Both the position numbers and the translations under genes were made by a program. Positions 36,986 to 46,100 of a DNA stretch of 64,000 bases are shown one piece after another (position 1 is the stretch's first letter; every line of letters begins with the position of its first letter). Source of the stretch: Aliiroseovarius sp. M344 (GTDB lineage: Bacteria > Pseudomonadota > Alphaproteobacteria > Rhodobacterales > Rhodobacteraceae); contig NZ_CP081153.1 in the NCBI RefSeq assembly GCF_025140835.1, positions 2,803,501 to 2,867,500 of the forward strand, written 5' to 3'. The notes beneath the pieces are model-generated. The model saw only the letters and a program-made list of their open reading frames with translations, was not told the origin of the DNA and did not search any database.

Positions 36986-37091
36986 GTCATGTCTCCTTGG
37001 TGTGCCGCGCGCCGGGCGCATTGACCCGTTCGACGTTTCCTGTTCTGGCTGTTGATACTCGGGTCATCGAAAGAGTCAAAAGGGAATTCCA

Positions 37092-37541
37092 ATGCCGACT
37101 GCGACACAATCCGCCGCCATCATGCTGACCGCAGGGATTGGCATTCCAATATTGGCCGCCTTGAACGCAGCGCTGGGGCAGCGGATGGGGTCGCCAATCG
37201 CGGCCGGTGTAATCCTGTTTCTGGTGGCGCTTCTCACCACAGGGATTGTGTTTCTGTTCTCGGGCGGGTCATTGAAAGGGGCCGTCGGATCGCCACCGCA
37301 TTTGTTCTTTGCGGGCTGTCTTGTCGCCTTCTATGTGCTGACAATCACTTGGGTGGCCCCCAGCTTCGGCGTTGGCAACGCAGTGTTTTTCGTGCTGCTG
37401 GGCCAGCTAATCTCGGCCGCGGCCATCGACCATTTCGGGCTGTTTGGCGCGCAGCCCAGCGCGCTGACCTTCTGGCGCATATCGGGCATCGCCGTGATGG
37501 GGCTGGGCGTGTTCCTGACCCAGATCGCAGGGCGAACCTAA
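37092..37541 (+). CDS. DMT superfamily half-size transporter (DUF606/YdcZ type)
   Basis: This 149-residue membrane protein has five hydrophobic segments and the DUF606 pattern (NAALGQRMGSPIAAGVILFLVA trimmed to NAALGQRMGSP, and GQLISAAAIDHFGLFG). It is half the size of typical DMT carriers, so it probably works as a dimer. AAGGGAA precedes ATG 37092. Substrate unknown; it converges with dgcA 5 nt away. Confidence 0.88.
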   Translation: MPTATQSAAIMLTAGIGIPILAALNAALGQRMGSPIAAGVILFLVALLTTGIVFLFSGGSLKGAVGSPPHLFFAGCLVAFYVLTITWVAPSFGVGNAVFFVLLGQLISAAAIDHFGLFGAQPSALTFWRISGIAVMGLGVFLTQIAGRT

Positions 37542-37545
37542 CGCG

Positions 37546-38511
37546 TCAACCCCACAAAGAGGCATCGGGGGGATGGATGCCCTTTTCATCATAGAACATG
37601 GGCGTGTCCCGATCCTCGGCCAACAACAGCGGTCCGTCCAGATCGGTGACCATTGCCCCTTGTGCGACCAGCGTCGCCGGTGCCATGGCGAGCGATGAAC
37701 CCACCATGCAGCCCACCATAACTTTATAGCCTTCGGCCAAGGCAGTCTCGCGCAGCGCCAGAGCTTCGGTCAGGCCGCCGGTCTTGTCGAGCTTGATGTT
37801 CACCACATCATATTTTCCTTTGAGCTTGGACAGGCTGGCGCGATCATGGCAGCTTTCGTCTGCGCAGACAGGTACAGGACGATCCATCCCGATCAGCGCG
37901 TCATCTTCGCCAGCGGGCAAGGGCTGTTCGACCAGATCAACGCCAAGCCGCACCAGATGTGGCGCAAGGTCGGCGTAAACCTCGGCGGACCAGCCTTCGT
38001 TCGCGTCGACAATGATGCGGGCGTTGGGCGCACCGGCACGCACAGCTTCGAGCCGCGCCATATCATCCGCCGTGCCAAGTTTGATTTTCAGAAGCAGCCG
38101 ATGGGCATGTTTCGCAGCTTGCGCCCGCATCTGGGCAGGTTCCGCCAGCGACAGCGTATAGGCGGTGATCTCGGGGCCGGGCGCGGTCAGGCCCGCCAGC
38201 TCCCACACTCGTTTGCCAGCACGTTTGGCCTCCAGATCCCACAAGGCGCAATCAACTGCATTGCGCGCAGCGCCTGCAGGCAACAGATCGTAAAGCGTCT
38301 GCCGGGTCACGTCAGCAGGTAGCGCCATGATTTCATCCGTCACGCTGTCCAGCGTTTCACCATAGCGCGCATAAGGGACGCATTCCCCCCATCCGTAGTG
38401 ATCGCCATCCTGCACACGCACGGTCAGCACCTTTGCTTCGGTTCGCGACCCTCGGGAGATGGTGAACACTTCCGCCAATTTGAAAACATCTGCTGTAACT
38501 GAAATTCTCAT
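37546..38511 (-). CDS. dgcA: N-acetyl-D-glutamate racemase DgcA (enolase superfamily)
   Basis: This 321-residue member of the muconate-lactonizing/dipeptide-epimerase group of the enolase superfamily has the catalytic lysine motif LLLKIKLG, metal ligands in IIVDANEGW, VEQPLP and CADESCHD, and the second lysine in NIKLDKTGG. With dgcN 42 nt upstream, it fits the D-glutamate route in which DgcN acetylates D-Glu and DgcA racemises N-acetyl-D-Glu. Without dgcN it would be called a dipeptide epimerase. I start it at ATG 38511. Confidence 0.9.
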   Translation of the reverse strand: MRISVTADVFKLAEVFTISRGSRTEAKVLTVRVQDGDHYGWGECVPYARYGETLDSVTDEIMALPADVTRQTLYDLLPAGAARNAVDCALWDLEAKRAGKRVWELAGLTAPGPEITAYTLSLAEPAQMRAQAAKHAHRLLLKIKLGTADDMARLEAVRAGAPNARIIVDANEGWSAEVYADLAPHLVRLGVDLVEQPLPAGEDDALIGMDRPVPVCADESCHDRASLSKLKGKYDVVNIKLDKTGGLTEALALRETALAEGYKVMVGCMVGSSLAMAPATLVAQGAMVTDLDGPLLLAEDRDTPMFYDEKGIHPPDASLWG

Positions 38512-38553
38512 ACCTGCCTCGTTTTCCATCCCGGCCAATGCCGCCCATTCAGG

Positions 38554-39555
38554 TTAAACCGCCGCCAATGCATCCACCAGCTTCTCTGCGCCGAACCGGA
38601 ATGGGTCGGTGGCGGGCAAACCCATCTCGGCCTCAAGCTTCGCCAGATAGGATGCGGCGTCGTCTTCGGACATGTGCTGTGTGTTCACCGAAATGCCGAT
38701 AACCTGACAGGCGGGATTCACCACCTTCGCCAGTGTCAGGGCGATATCGCGCAGCTCTTCCAATGTTGGCAGCTGATAATCGGGCAGGCCGCGCATGTGT
38801 TCACGTGTCGGCTCGTGACACAGGATCAGCGCATCGGGTTGCCCACCATGGATCAACGCCATGGTCACACCGGAATAGGAGGCGTGAAACAGCGACCCCT
38901 GCCCCTCGATCAAGTCCCAATGATCATCGTCGTTGTCGGGCGAGATGTATTCGACTGAACCGGCCATGAAATCTGCAACCACCGCATCCAAAGGCGCGCC
39001 GTCGCCGGTGATCAGAATGCCGGTTTGCCCCGTGGCCCGGAACGTGCAGCTCATTTCACGCGCGCGCATCTCCTTGTCCATCGCCAGGGCGGTATACATT
39101 TTACCAACAGAACAGTCAGTGCCAACCGCCAGGCACCGCTTTCCGGTGCGTTTCTTGCCATTTGCGATGGGGTATTTCACCTCAGGCAAGCGCACGTCAT
39201 GCAATGCGCGCCCGGTGGCCTCGGCTACAGCTGCCAAATCGGGTTCGTCGCGCAACAGGTTGTGTAGCCCTGAAGCCAGATCGAACCCCTCCTCAAGCGC
39301 CATCACCAGCACTTTTTTCCAGGCTTGCGAGATCATGCCGCCGCGGTTCGCGACACCAATGACCAAGGTCTTCGCCCCGGCAGCTTTGGCTTCGCGCAAG
39401 GTCATGTCTGTCAGACCCAGATCGGCCTTGCAGCCCTCCATACGGTATTGCCCAACCGCATTTTCCGGCCGCCAATCTTTGATGCCTTGCGCAACCTTTG
39501 CAGCCAGTTGATCAGGCGCATCGCCCAGAAACAGAAGGTATGGTATCTTGATCAT
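38554..39555 (-). CDS. dgcN: D-glutamate N-acetyltransferase DgcN (DUF1611)
   Basis: This 333-residue DUF1611 protein has an N-terminal Rossmann-like part (PYLLFLGDAPDQLAAKVAQG), a P-loop-like AVGTDCSVGKMYTALAM in the middle, ATGQTGILI, and IEGQGSLFHASYSGV. It is the usual partner of DgcA in marine bacteria, acetylating D-glutamate before racemisation. The pair gives growth on D-glutamate. No DgcR-type regulator is next to it in this window. Gap 39556-39836 upstream holds no gene, but a TTGC-x-GCAA-type palindrome near 39721-39729. Confidence 0.9.
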   Translation of the reverse strand: MIKIPYLLFLGDAPDQLAAKVAQGIKDWRPENAVGQYRMEGCKADLGLTDMTLREAKAAGAKTLVIGVANRGGMISQAWKKVLVMALEEGFDLASGLHNLLRDEPDLAAVAEATGRALHDVRLPEVKYPIANGKKRTGKRCLAVGTDCSVGKMYTALAMDKEMRAREMSCTFRATGQTGILITGDGAPLDAVVADFMAGSVEYISPDNDDDHWDLIEGQGSLFHASYSGVTMALIHGGQPDALILCHEPTREHMRGLPDYQLPTLEELRDIALTLAKVVNPACQVIGISVNTQHMSEDDAASYLAKLEAEMGLPATDPFRFGAEKLVDALAAV

Positions 39556-39836
39556 GTTCGCGCCCTCTCAACAAGTTACGGCGGGATATTTCACGAAGAA
39601 GCCCCGAAATATCTTGCAAAAGCCGTGCGTTGTCAAAGTAAATCAGAAGATTATTGCGCCACACACCTAAATGCCGGGACTTTCTGCCTCCTGAATGAAA
39701 TTGGTGCAAGAATCTCCGATTTGCTGCAATGCCGCACGCCACCATGCTGCATCAGCAAAATCGACTTGCGAATTGCCGGGCAATTTAATAACGATTGCAG
39801 CCAAGAAATCGCAACTTCATTACCGAAAGGCGACCC

Positions 39837-40796
39837 ATGTCCTTCCGCATCCAACCTGCCGCCCCTGCCCGCCCTAACCGCTGCCAATTGTTTGGCCCGG
39901 CATCAAATACCAAACTGTTCGCGAAAATGGCGACCTCGGCCGCAGATGTGATCAACATTGACCTCGAAGACAGCGTCGCCCCCTCCGACAAGGACATGGC
40001 CCGCGCCAATGCGATCGAAGCGATCAACACGGTCGACTGGGGCACAAAGCATGTTTCGGTTCGGATCAACGGGCTGGACACCCCCTATTGGTATCGCGAT
40101 GTCGTCGACCTGATGGAACAAGCGGGCGAGCGACTGGATCAGATTATGATTCCGAAAGTCGGCTGTGCCGAAGACGTCTATGCTGTTGACGCACTTGTCA
40201 CCGCGATTGAACGTGCCAAAGGTCGCACCAAACCCGTGGCCTTTGAAGTGATCATCGAAAGCGCAGCGGGCATCGCCCATGTCGAAGCCATCGCTGCATC
40301 CTCACCGCGCCTGCAAGCCATGTCACTGGGCGCTGCCGATTTCGCAGCGTCGATGGGTATGCAAACCACAGGCATCGGCGGCACGCAGGAGAACTATTAC
40401 ATGCTGCGCGACGGCAAGAAACATTGGTCAGACCCGTGGCACTGGGCACAGGCCGCCATCGTCGCAGCCTGCCGCACCCATGGCGTTTTGCCGGTTGACG
40501 GGCCGTTCGGCGACTTCTCGGACGACGAGGGATATATCGCGCAGGCAAAACGATCTGCCACGCTGGGTATGGTTGGCAAATGGGCCATCCACCCCAAACA
40601 AATCGCACTGGCCAACGATGTTTTCACGCCGTCAGAAGAAGCTGTCACCGAAGCCCGCGAAATCCTCACCGCGATGGAGGAAGCCAAAGCCAATGGCGAG
40701 GGTGCGACCGTCTATAAGGGGCGTCTGGTCGACATCGCCTCGATCAAACAAGCCGAAGTGATCGTGGCGCAGGCAGAGTTGATCGCGAACAGCTGA
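39837..40796 (+). CDS. mcl1: L-malyl-CoA/beta-methylmalyl-CoA lyase
   Basis: This 319-residue HpcH/HpaI-family enzyme cleaves L-malyl-CoA to acetyl-CoA and glyoxylate and beta-methylmalyl-CoA to propionyl-CoA and glyoxylate, in the ethylmalonyl-CoA pathway. It is very close to Rhodobacter Mcl1 from memory, including NRCQLFGP, NIDLEDSVAP, AFEVIIESAAGI and SLGAADFAASMG. AAAGG precedes ATG 39837; the frame extends 14 codons upstream without support. A terminator follows. No other ethylmalonyl-CoA genes lie here. Confidence 0.95.
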   Translation: MSFRIQPAAPARPNRCQLFGPASNTKLFAKMATSAADVINIDLEDSVAPSDKDMARANAIEAINTVDWGTKHVSVRINGLDTPYWYRDVVDLMEQAGERLDQIMIPKVGCAEDVYAVDALVTAIERAKGRTKPVAFEVIIESAAGIAHVEAIAASSPRLQAMSLGAADFAASMGMQTTGIGGTQENYYMLRDGKKHWSDPWHWAQAAIVAACRTHGVLPVDGPFGDFSDDEGYIAQAKRSATLGMVGKWAIHPKQIALANDVFTPSEEAVTEAREILTAMEEAKANGEGATVYKGRLVDIASIKQAEVIVAQAELIANS

Positions 40797-40814
40797 TCTT
40801 TGACCCATTCCGGG

Positions 40815-40842
40815 AAAGGCCCTGCCCAGCGCGGGGCCTTTT
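40815..40842 (+). terminator. Terminator of mcl1
   Basis: AAAGGCCCTG and CGGGGCCTTT pair around a CCCAGCG-containing loop (one G-T pair), followed by TTGCG. Confidence 0.8.
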
Positions 40843-40964
40843 GCGTTGGTACACCCTGTCGCAGGGCATCCGGTCGCATTGGACAGGCCTGAATGTTGGC
40901 TAGATTGGTCGCGGGTCATGACGAGGCCCGTTTGGGGACGCATCCCAACTTGAAAGGTTCAACC

Positions 40965-41387
40965 ATGAAACCGCTTCTTTTCGCCACCGCCCTTAGCCTC
41001 AGCCTGACCGGCGCTGCTATGGCGCAAATGCAACCTTCGAACCCCGCCCAGACGGGTCTGTCGCGCCCGGTCATACAACTGACCGGCATATTGGCTAAAA
41101 ATATGGATGCATTGGAGTTGGACGCAGCGCAGCGCACCGCCGTTCAGGACTGGGTTTCAACCATGCCAGCCCAACGCAAGGCGCTGGAGTCCGAAACTGT
41201 GCAACTGCGTGCCGACTTGCGCGCTGCGATCGTGGAAGGTGCACCAATCGAGGCGCGTCAGGCAATTGCCGACAAGATCGGCGCCAACGAGATCAAGCTG
41301 GTCATGATGCGGTCCAACTGCACCGACCATTGGCGTCAGGTTCTTAGCGACGCACAGTTCGCCAAGTTGATCGAAATGGCGTCATGA
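40965..41387 (+). CDS. Secreted Spy/CpxP-like protein of unknown function
   Basis: This 140-residue protein has a signal peptide cleaved after AMAQ and a helical mature part with a Gln/Arg-rich pattern (LELDAAQRTAVQDWVSTMPAQ cut to LDAAQRTAVQDW, and LSDAQFAKLIEM) that resembles Spy/CpxP periplasmic helical proteins (LTxxQ-like repeats). It may act in the periplasm on misfolded proteins or metals, but this is weak. The start is ATG 40965. One Cys near the end is unpaired. Confidence 0.75.
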   Translation: MKPLLFATALSLSLTGAAMAQMQPSNPAQTGLSRPVIQLTGILAKNMDALELDAAQRTAVQDWVSTMPAQRKALESETVQLRADLRAAIVEGAPIEARQAIADKIGANEIKLVMMRSNCTDHWRQVLSDAQFAKLIEMAS

Positions 41388-41393
41388 TCTGAC

Positions 41394-41417
41394 GTGGCGG
41401 GTCAAAAGGCCCGCCAC
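41394..41417 (+). terminator. Hairpin after the Spy-like gene
   Basis: GTGGCGGG and CCCGCCAC form a perfect 8-bp stem with an 8-nt loop, a few nt past the stop. The following ACTCACCTTCTTTC is only weakly T-rich. Confidence 0.55.
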
Positions 41418-41599
41418 ACTCACCTTCTTTCGTTTTTCAGCGTTAATTGCAGTTGACCCTCGGTTTGAGCGGACGATCCTACATCTGTTGCGCACTGCAT
41501 TATTCTCGCGGATTTCACCGACTGATAAAGCGAGCAGCAGTTGTATTGCCGCGCAGCAAGCGGCATATAGGCAAGAACATTGTGCAACTGGGCAGAGCC

Positions 41600-42565
41600 A
41601 TGACCAACTATCTTGAGTTTGAAAAACCGTTGGCTGAAATCGAAGGTAAGGCGGAAGAGCTTCGCGCCCTTGCCCGATCAAACGAAGAAATGGACGTCGA
41701 AGGCGAGGCCACTGGGCTGGACGCCAAGGCGAGCGCCCTGCTGAAAGAGCTCTATAAAGACCTGTCCCCCTGGCGAAAATGTCAGGTGGCCCGCCATCCC
41801 GATCGGCCGCATTGTAAAGATTACATCGAAGCGTTGTTCACGGAATACACACCGCTGGCAGGAGACCGGAATTTTGCCGATGACCACGCCGTGATGGGTG
41901 GGCTTGCACGCATTGGTGACATTCCTGTCGTCGTTATGGGCCAGGAAAAAGGCAACGATACGAAGTCGCGGATTGAACGCAATTTTGGCATGGCGCGCCC
42001 AGAAGGCTATCGCAAAGTGATCCGCTTGATGGATCTGGCAGACCGCTTTGGATTGCCGATCGTCATGTTGGTTGACACCCCCGGCGCCTATCCCGGCAAA
42101 GGTGCAGAAGAACGCGGTCAGTCTGAGGCTATCGCGAGGTCTACCGAACGCAGCCTGAATGTTAAATCTCCAGTGATCTCAGTCATCATCGGTGAAGGCG
42201 GATCGGGTGGTGCTGTCGCGCTGGCCACAGCCAACACAGTGATGATGCTGGAACACTCGATCTACTCGGTGATCAGCCCCGAGGGCTGCGCATCCATCCT
42301 GTGGAAGGATGCCGAAAAAATGCGCGAAGCCGCCGAAGCCCTGCGTCTGACCGCACAAGACCTGAAACAACTCGGCGTGATCGACCAGATCATTCCAGAG
42401 CCGCTGGGCGGTGCGCAGCGTGGCCGACAGGAAACCATTGCTGCCGTTGGGAAGGCCATCCAAGCAGAGCTGAAAGCCCTTAAGAAGCGCCAGAAAGATG
42501 ACGTCTTGATGAAAGAGCGTCGCGAAAAGTTCCTGAAGATGGGGTCGAAGGGCCTCGCAGCCTGA
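41600..42565 (+). CDS. accA: Acetyl-CoA carboxylase carboxyltransferase subunit alpha
   Basis: This 321-residue partner of AccD (13747-14718) completes the carboxyltransferase. Motifs include [26 protein letters not shown]-type [27 protein letters not shown] and [15 protein letters not shown]. The start is ATG 41600 ([10 protein letters not shown]); the long frame upstream is not coding. The ribosome-binding site is poor. accA and accD lie 27 kb apart. Confidence 0.97.
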   Translation: MTNYLEFEKPLAEIEGKAEELRALARSNEEMDVEGEATGLDAKASALLKELYKDLSPWRKCQVARHPDRPHCKDYIEALFTEYTPLAGDRNFADDHAVMGGLARIGDIPVVVMGQEKGNDTKSRIERNFGMARPEGYRKVIRLMDLADRFGLPIVMLVDTPGAYPGKGAEERGQSEAIARSTERSLNVKSPVISVIIGEGGSGGAVALATANTVMMLEHSIYSVISPEGCASILWKDAEKMREAAEALRLTAQDLKQLGVIDQIIPEPLGGAQRGRQETIAAVGKAIQAELKALKKRQKDDVLMKERREKFLKMGSKGLAA

Positions 42566-42666
42566 CGCATTACTATTGCAGGTTCGCCAATCACGTCTTC
42601 GTTGACGGGGTTGGCTTGCCGCATTTTCCGAAAGAAAGTCACGGCTGACCCCAAAGGAGGACTCCC

Positions 42667-43005
42667 GTGGACTGGAACGCATTTCTTTCTGAAACCGAAG
42701 GCAACATCAACCGGCTCGCCAAAGACACGCCTGCAACGATGAAGGGTTTCGCCCAGATGGGAGCCGCCGCCAAGACCAACGGCGCCCTGAGCGAGAAGAC
42801 CAAAGAATTCATCGCCCTTGGCATCGCCATTTCAACACGGTGCGACGGCTGCATCGGCTTCCATGTCCGCTCTCTGGTACGCCTTGGCGCGACTCTGGAC
42901 GAGCTGAACGAAGCGCTGGCCATGGCGGCCTATATGGGTGGCGGTCCTTCCATTGCCTACAGCGCCAAGGCCCGCGAGGCGTTTGAGCAGTTTAGCGCAA
43001 GGTAG
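42667..43005 (+). CDS. Carboxymuconolactone decarboxylase family protein
   Basis: This 112-residue AhpD-fold protein carries the redox motif CDGC with a following His (Cys59, Cys62, His66), in ISTRCDGCIGFHVRSLVRLG shortened. It starts at GTG 42667 behind a very good AAAGGAGGA site. It is likely a small peroxidase or disulfide reductase rather than a true decarboxylase. It is a single gene, convergent with the PPOX gene. Confidence 0.93.
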   Translation: MDWNAFLSETEGNINRLAKDTPATMKGFAQMGAAAKTNGALSEKTKEFIALGIAISTRCDGCIGFHVRSLVRLGATLDELNEALAMAAYMGGGPSIAYSAKAREAFEQFSAR

Positions 43006-43026
43006 GTATTCAGAACGCGCCGGCCT

Positions 43027-43632
43027 TCACCAAAGGGTCGACTGAGCACGCCCAAGCCATTCCTTGTCGTAACTCTCGCCGTCGAAAGCCCCGGACGTCA
43101 GGTCCTTCATCATTTCGCCGATCGTTGGCAGGCCAACACTGGCATCGCCCGCAGACCAAAGCCGCGAGCGCACGATGGCGCGCGCGCATTGCGGATAGAC
43201 TTCATCAATGCGGATCACAATGACCACGCGCGGTTGCTTGCCCGATTTCTCAAATCTCGCGCGCAAGGCGTCGTCTGCTGTCAGCCGGGCCTCTCCGTTG
43301 ACGCGCATCACATTGCCGGATCCCGGCACCATGAACATCAAAGAGACCCGAGGGTCGCGGACGATGTTACGCAGGCTGTCTGCCCGTTCATTGCCGCGCC
43401 AGTCCGGCATCGCAAGGGTCTGTGCGTCAAGCTCAGCCACAACGGGGCCGTCGTCACCGCGCGGGCTGCCATCGGTGCCTTCGGGGCCGACGGTTGTCAG
43501 GACGCAAAACCGTGAAGCCATAATCCATTCGCGATAGGTTGGCGTCAGGTGGTCAGTGACTTTCTTAAGCGACATCTCAACAGGCGTGCCATATAGGGCT
43601 TCCAGCTCTTCTGTCGTCTCAATGAACTCCAT
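43027..43632 (-). CDS. Pyridoxamine 5-phosphate oxidase family flavoprotein
   Basis: This 201-residue split-barrel protein resembles the MSMEG_1061-type FMN-dependent PPOX group: REWIMASRFCVLTTVGPEG, DGSPRGD, and DWRGNERADSLRNIVRDP. It probably binds FMN or F420-like cofactor; the substrate is unknown and it is unlikely to be PdxH. Its ATG overlaps the acyltransferase stop by one base (TAATG), so it is the last gene of the ftsE-ftsX-plsC unit. Confidence 0.9.
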   Translation of the reverse strand: MEFIETTEELEALYGTPVEMSLKKVTDHLTPTYREWIMASRFCVLTTVGPEGTDGSPRGDDGPVVAELDAQTLAMPDWRGNERADSLRNIVRDPRVSLMFMVPGSGNVMRVNGEARLTADDALRARFEKSGKQPRVVIVIRIDEVYPQCARAIVRSRLWSAGDASVGLPTIGEMMKDLTSGAFDGESYDKEWLGRAQSTLW

Positions 43633-44366
43633 TACTCCGAAATCTCCATTCCCGCTTCGCGCATCAAGGTATCAGATCCAATCTCCACCGCATCCTCGAC
43701 ACGTTCCATGAAGGCGTCCGTCGAAAGACCAGGTTTGATCGGATCATGAAACTCAACCACCGCCAATCCGGGATAACGCATGATCCCGTGGCGTTTCCAA
43801 AACACGCCCACATTTGTCGAGGCCGGGACCACCGCCTGCCCGGTTTCTTTGTACAGCACACCAATTCCAACCTTATATGGCTTCTTGGCCCCAGCAGCGA
43901 CACGTGTGCCTTGCGGAAAAATCACAAGCTGCCCCGGCTTGTTTTGCCCATCTCTCACGGCGGCAACCATCTGTTTGATAGCCGCGCCTTTCTTGCCGCG
44001 ATTAACCGGCACCGAGTTGGTATAGACGGCGTATATGTTGATAATGGGCGCCCATTTAAGCTGGCTTTTATAGATGAACTTCAAGCGCGGCAGCACAGAG
44101 GCCAGCAGCAAAATATCGAAAAAAGACTGGTGTTTTGCGGCGATCAACACCTCGCCCGTTGGAACTTCGCCGCGGATTTCACTTTTAAGCCCGATCATCC
44201 ACGACGCTGTCCAGCGAACCCAATTACAATAGAAATGGATCACCTTGAACGCGTTATCACGTTTGATCCACACAAGCGGCACCCCCACGAAACCAACAAT
44301 CGGTAACATGACGTACATCTGGATGATGAACAGAAGTGACCGCAGCCATTGAATTGCGTTACGCAT
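43632..44366 (-). CDS. 1-acyl-sn-glycerol-3-phosphate acyltransferase (PlsC-like)
   Basis: This 244-residue membrane-associated acyltransferase has the catalytic H-x4-D box (His79 to Asp84, HQSFFD) and the glycerol-phosphate motif FPQGTR near 150. It probably makes phosphatidic acid. Two N-terminal hydrophobic segments anchor it in the inner membrane. Start ATG 44366 follows GGAGAAACGC and overlaps the ftsX stop by one base, tying it to the division genes. Confidence 0.93.
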   Translation of the reverse strand: MRNAIQWLRSLLFIIQMYVMLPIVGFVGVPLVWIKRDNAFKVIHFYCNWVRWTASWMIGLKSEIRGEVPTGEVLIAAKHQSFFDILLLASVLPRLKFIYKSQLKWAPIINIYAVYTNSVPVNRGKKGAAIKQMVAAVRDGQNKPGQLVIFPQGTRVAAGAKKPYKVGIGVLYKETGQAVVPASTNVGVFWKRHGIMRYPGLAVVEFHDPIKPGLSTDAFMERVEDAVEIGSDTLMREAGMEISE

Positions 44367-45271
44367 CAGCGTTTCTCCTGCAATACGGTCTGAGCCGTCT
44401 GGCGTGTCGCGACATAGGCTACAAGCGCTGCGAATGGTGGGATCACGAAAGGCCACAGCCATTGCCACCCGACGAACCCCAGACCGGTCAGGAAATTTCC
44501 CTGATCGCCAGTCGAAGGCAAGAGCAAGATCGCAAAAGCGCCCAGAACCGTACCGACAAGGGCACCGGCCAAAGCACGCAAGGTAAATCGGCGCACAAAA
44601 GCGTGGGCGATATACCGGTCCTGCGCACCGACAAGACGAAGCACCCGGATAACTTGTTCATTCGCCGACAGAGCGGCAGACGCGGCGAGCGTTATCACAA
44701 CACCAGCAAGCGCAGTGATCAGCACGATGGCAACAAGGCCCAGCGTACGCAGCCGGTTGGCCGCACGCACCAGCGGCTCGCGCCAACGGGCATGGTTGTC
44801 CAATATTGCGCCCGGTGCTTCACCGGCCAATCGGGCGCGCAGGCCATCGGCGTCGTAGCCGTCAGCATCCTCGATCACCTCGACCAGTTTCGGGATTGGC
44901 AATTGATCAAGCGGCAAGTCTGGTCCGAACCAAGGTTCGAGCAAGGCGCGCTGCTCATCATCGCTGAGCGGGCGGGCTTCTTTTACGCCGGGGGTCGTCG
45001 CCAACACCTCCATCACGGCAAGAACCTGCGCGTCCATCTGATCCAACGGAGCAGAAATGCGGATGGTCGAACTTTTGGCGAGCGCTTCACCCCAACGATC
45101 CGCCAATCGGCCCGTCGCCAAAGACAGCGCCAAGGCAAACACTGCTAAGAAAGCCATCGACGCCGCCGCAAACACCGTCAGTCGGGCTGTATAACCTGTT
45201 GGCGGTACGACACGGTCCGCCTGCGCGTCCCCTGCTACGAAATGCATCAAAGTGCTCAGCCGCGCGTTCAT
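44366..45271 (-). CDS. ftsX: Cell division protein FtsX
   Basis: This 301-residue ABC permease-like protein works with FtsE at the septum to activate peptidoglycan hydrolases. It has a first transmembrane helix near 30-52, a periplasmic loop (about 55-165), and three more helices after residue 170, including the FtsX-type RVLRLVGAQDRYIAHAFVRR cytoplasmic segment. It overlaps ftsE by 4 nt upstream and the acyltransferase by 1 nt downstream. Confidence 0.93.
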   Translation of the reverse strand: MNARLSTLMHFVAGDAQADRVVPPTGYTARLTVFAAASMAFLAVFALALSLATGRLADRWGEALAKSSTIRISAPLDQMDAQVLAVMEVLATTPGVKEARPLSDDEQRALLEPWFGPDLPLDQLPIPKLVEVIEDADGYDADGLRARLAGEAPGAILDNHARWREPLVRAANRLRTLGLVAIVLITALAGVVITLAASAALSANEQVIRVLRLVGAQDRYIAHAFVRRFTLRALAGALVGTVLGAFAILLLPSTGDQGNFLTGLGFVGWQWLWPFVIPPFAALVAYVATRQTAQTVLQEKR

Positions 45272-45942
45272 AAATCAACCCCCGCCTGAGTGACGTGTTT
45301 GTTCGAGATACGTAAAACGCGCGTCTGAACCTGTGCCTTTGTCGATCGGATCAGGTTCATGTCATGGGTTGCGATCAACACGGTCTTTCCCATGCGGTTC
45401 AGTTCGATCAACAACTTGAGCAGGCGTAGCGACATCTCCCAATCAATGTTGCCTGTCGGTTCGTCTGCCAAAATAACATCCGGCGACATTACGACAGCAC
45501 GGGCCAAGGCGGCTCTTTGCCGTTCGCCCCCGGACAATTCCGGCGGCTTGGCTGAGCGCTGCTGCGACAGGCCCACCCAAGCCAGCAGATCCTCAAGCTC
45601 CGATTGATCCGCCAGACTGCGCCCAGATACCGTCAAAGGCAGAGATACATTCTCGGCAACACTTAAGTGATCCAAAAATTGACAATCCTGATGCACAACA
45701 CCAATTCGCCTGCGTGCGTTCGCGACATCGTCGCGCGACATCTGCTTTGCGTCTTGATCGAACAGGGCAACCCGCCCCTGCGTTGCTAGCAGTTCGCCGT
45801 AGCACAATTTGATGAGTGTCGTTTTCCCCGCGCCCGAAGGCCCGGTCAAAAAGTGAAACGAACCCGGTGCAAGTTTCATGGAAATATCGGATAGAAGAGT
45901 GCTGTCCCCATATCCGTAGGACACTTGTTCCAGCTCGATCAC
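45268..45942 (-). CDS. ftsE: Cell division ATP-binding protein FtsE
   Basis: This 224-residue ABC ATPase has Walker A GPSGAGKT at 34-41, the signature LSGGERQR and Walker B VILADEPTGNIDW, with the FtsE-typical HQDCQFLDHLSVAENV around the Q-loop. It energises FtsX at the divisome. It is the first gene of a minus-strand operon ftsE-ftsX-plsC-PPOX and is divergent from the zinc-ribbon gene, with 158 nt between the starts. Confidence 0.95.
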   Translation of the reverse strand: MIELEQVSYGYGDSTLLSDISMKLAPGSFHFLTGPSGAGKTTLIKLCYGELLATQGRVALFDQDAKQMSRDDVANARRRIGVVHQDCQFLDHLSVAENVSLPLTVSGRSLADQSELEDLLAWVGLSQQRSAKPPELSGGERQRAALARAVVMSPDVILADEPTGNIDWEMSLRLLKLLIELNRMGKTVLIATHDMNLIRSTKAQVQTRVLRISNKHVTQAGVDL

Positions 45943-46067
45943 TCGCGGTCCTCGCTATTGCTTGGCGACAGTTTTGCCTCAGCTAAGCATTTGTTTCAAT
46001 GCAGAGCTTGCAATGGTTTGATTTTCGCAGAGAAACTGCCATATTAAAACTGAAATGGCAGGGAAAA

Positions 46068-46087
46068 CCCCCGCTGAACGGCGGGGG
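46068..46087 (+). promoter_or_regulatory. Leader hairpin before the zinc-ribbon gene
   Basis: CCCCCGC and GCGGGGG form a perfect 7-bp stem around TGAACG, ending only a few bases before the GAGGAAAG ribosome-binding site. It may affect translation start or mRNA stability. Confidence 0.5.
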
Positions 46088-46100
46088 TCGAGGAAAGAAT

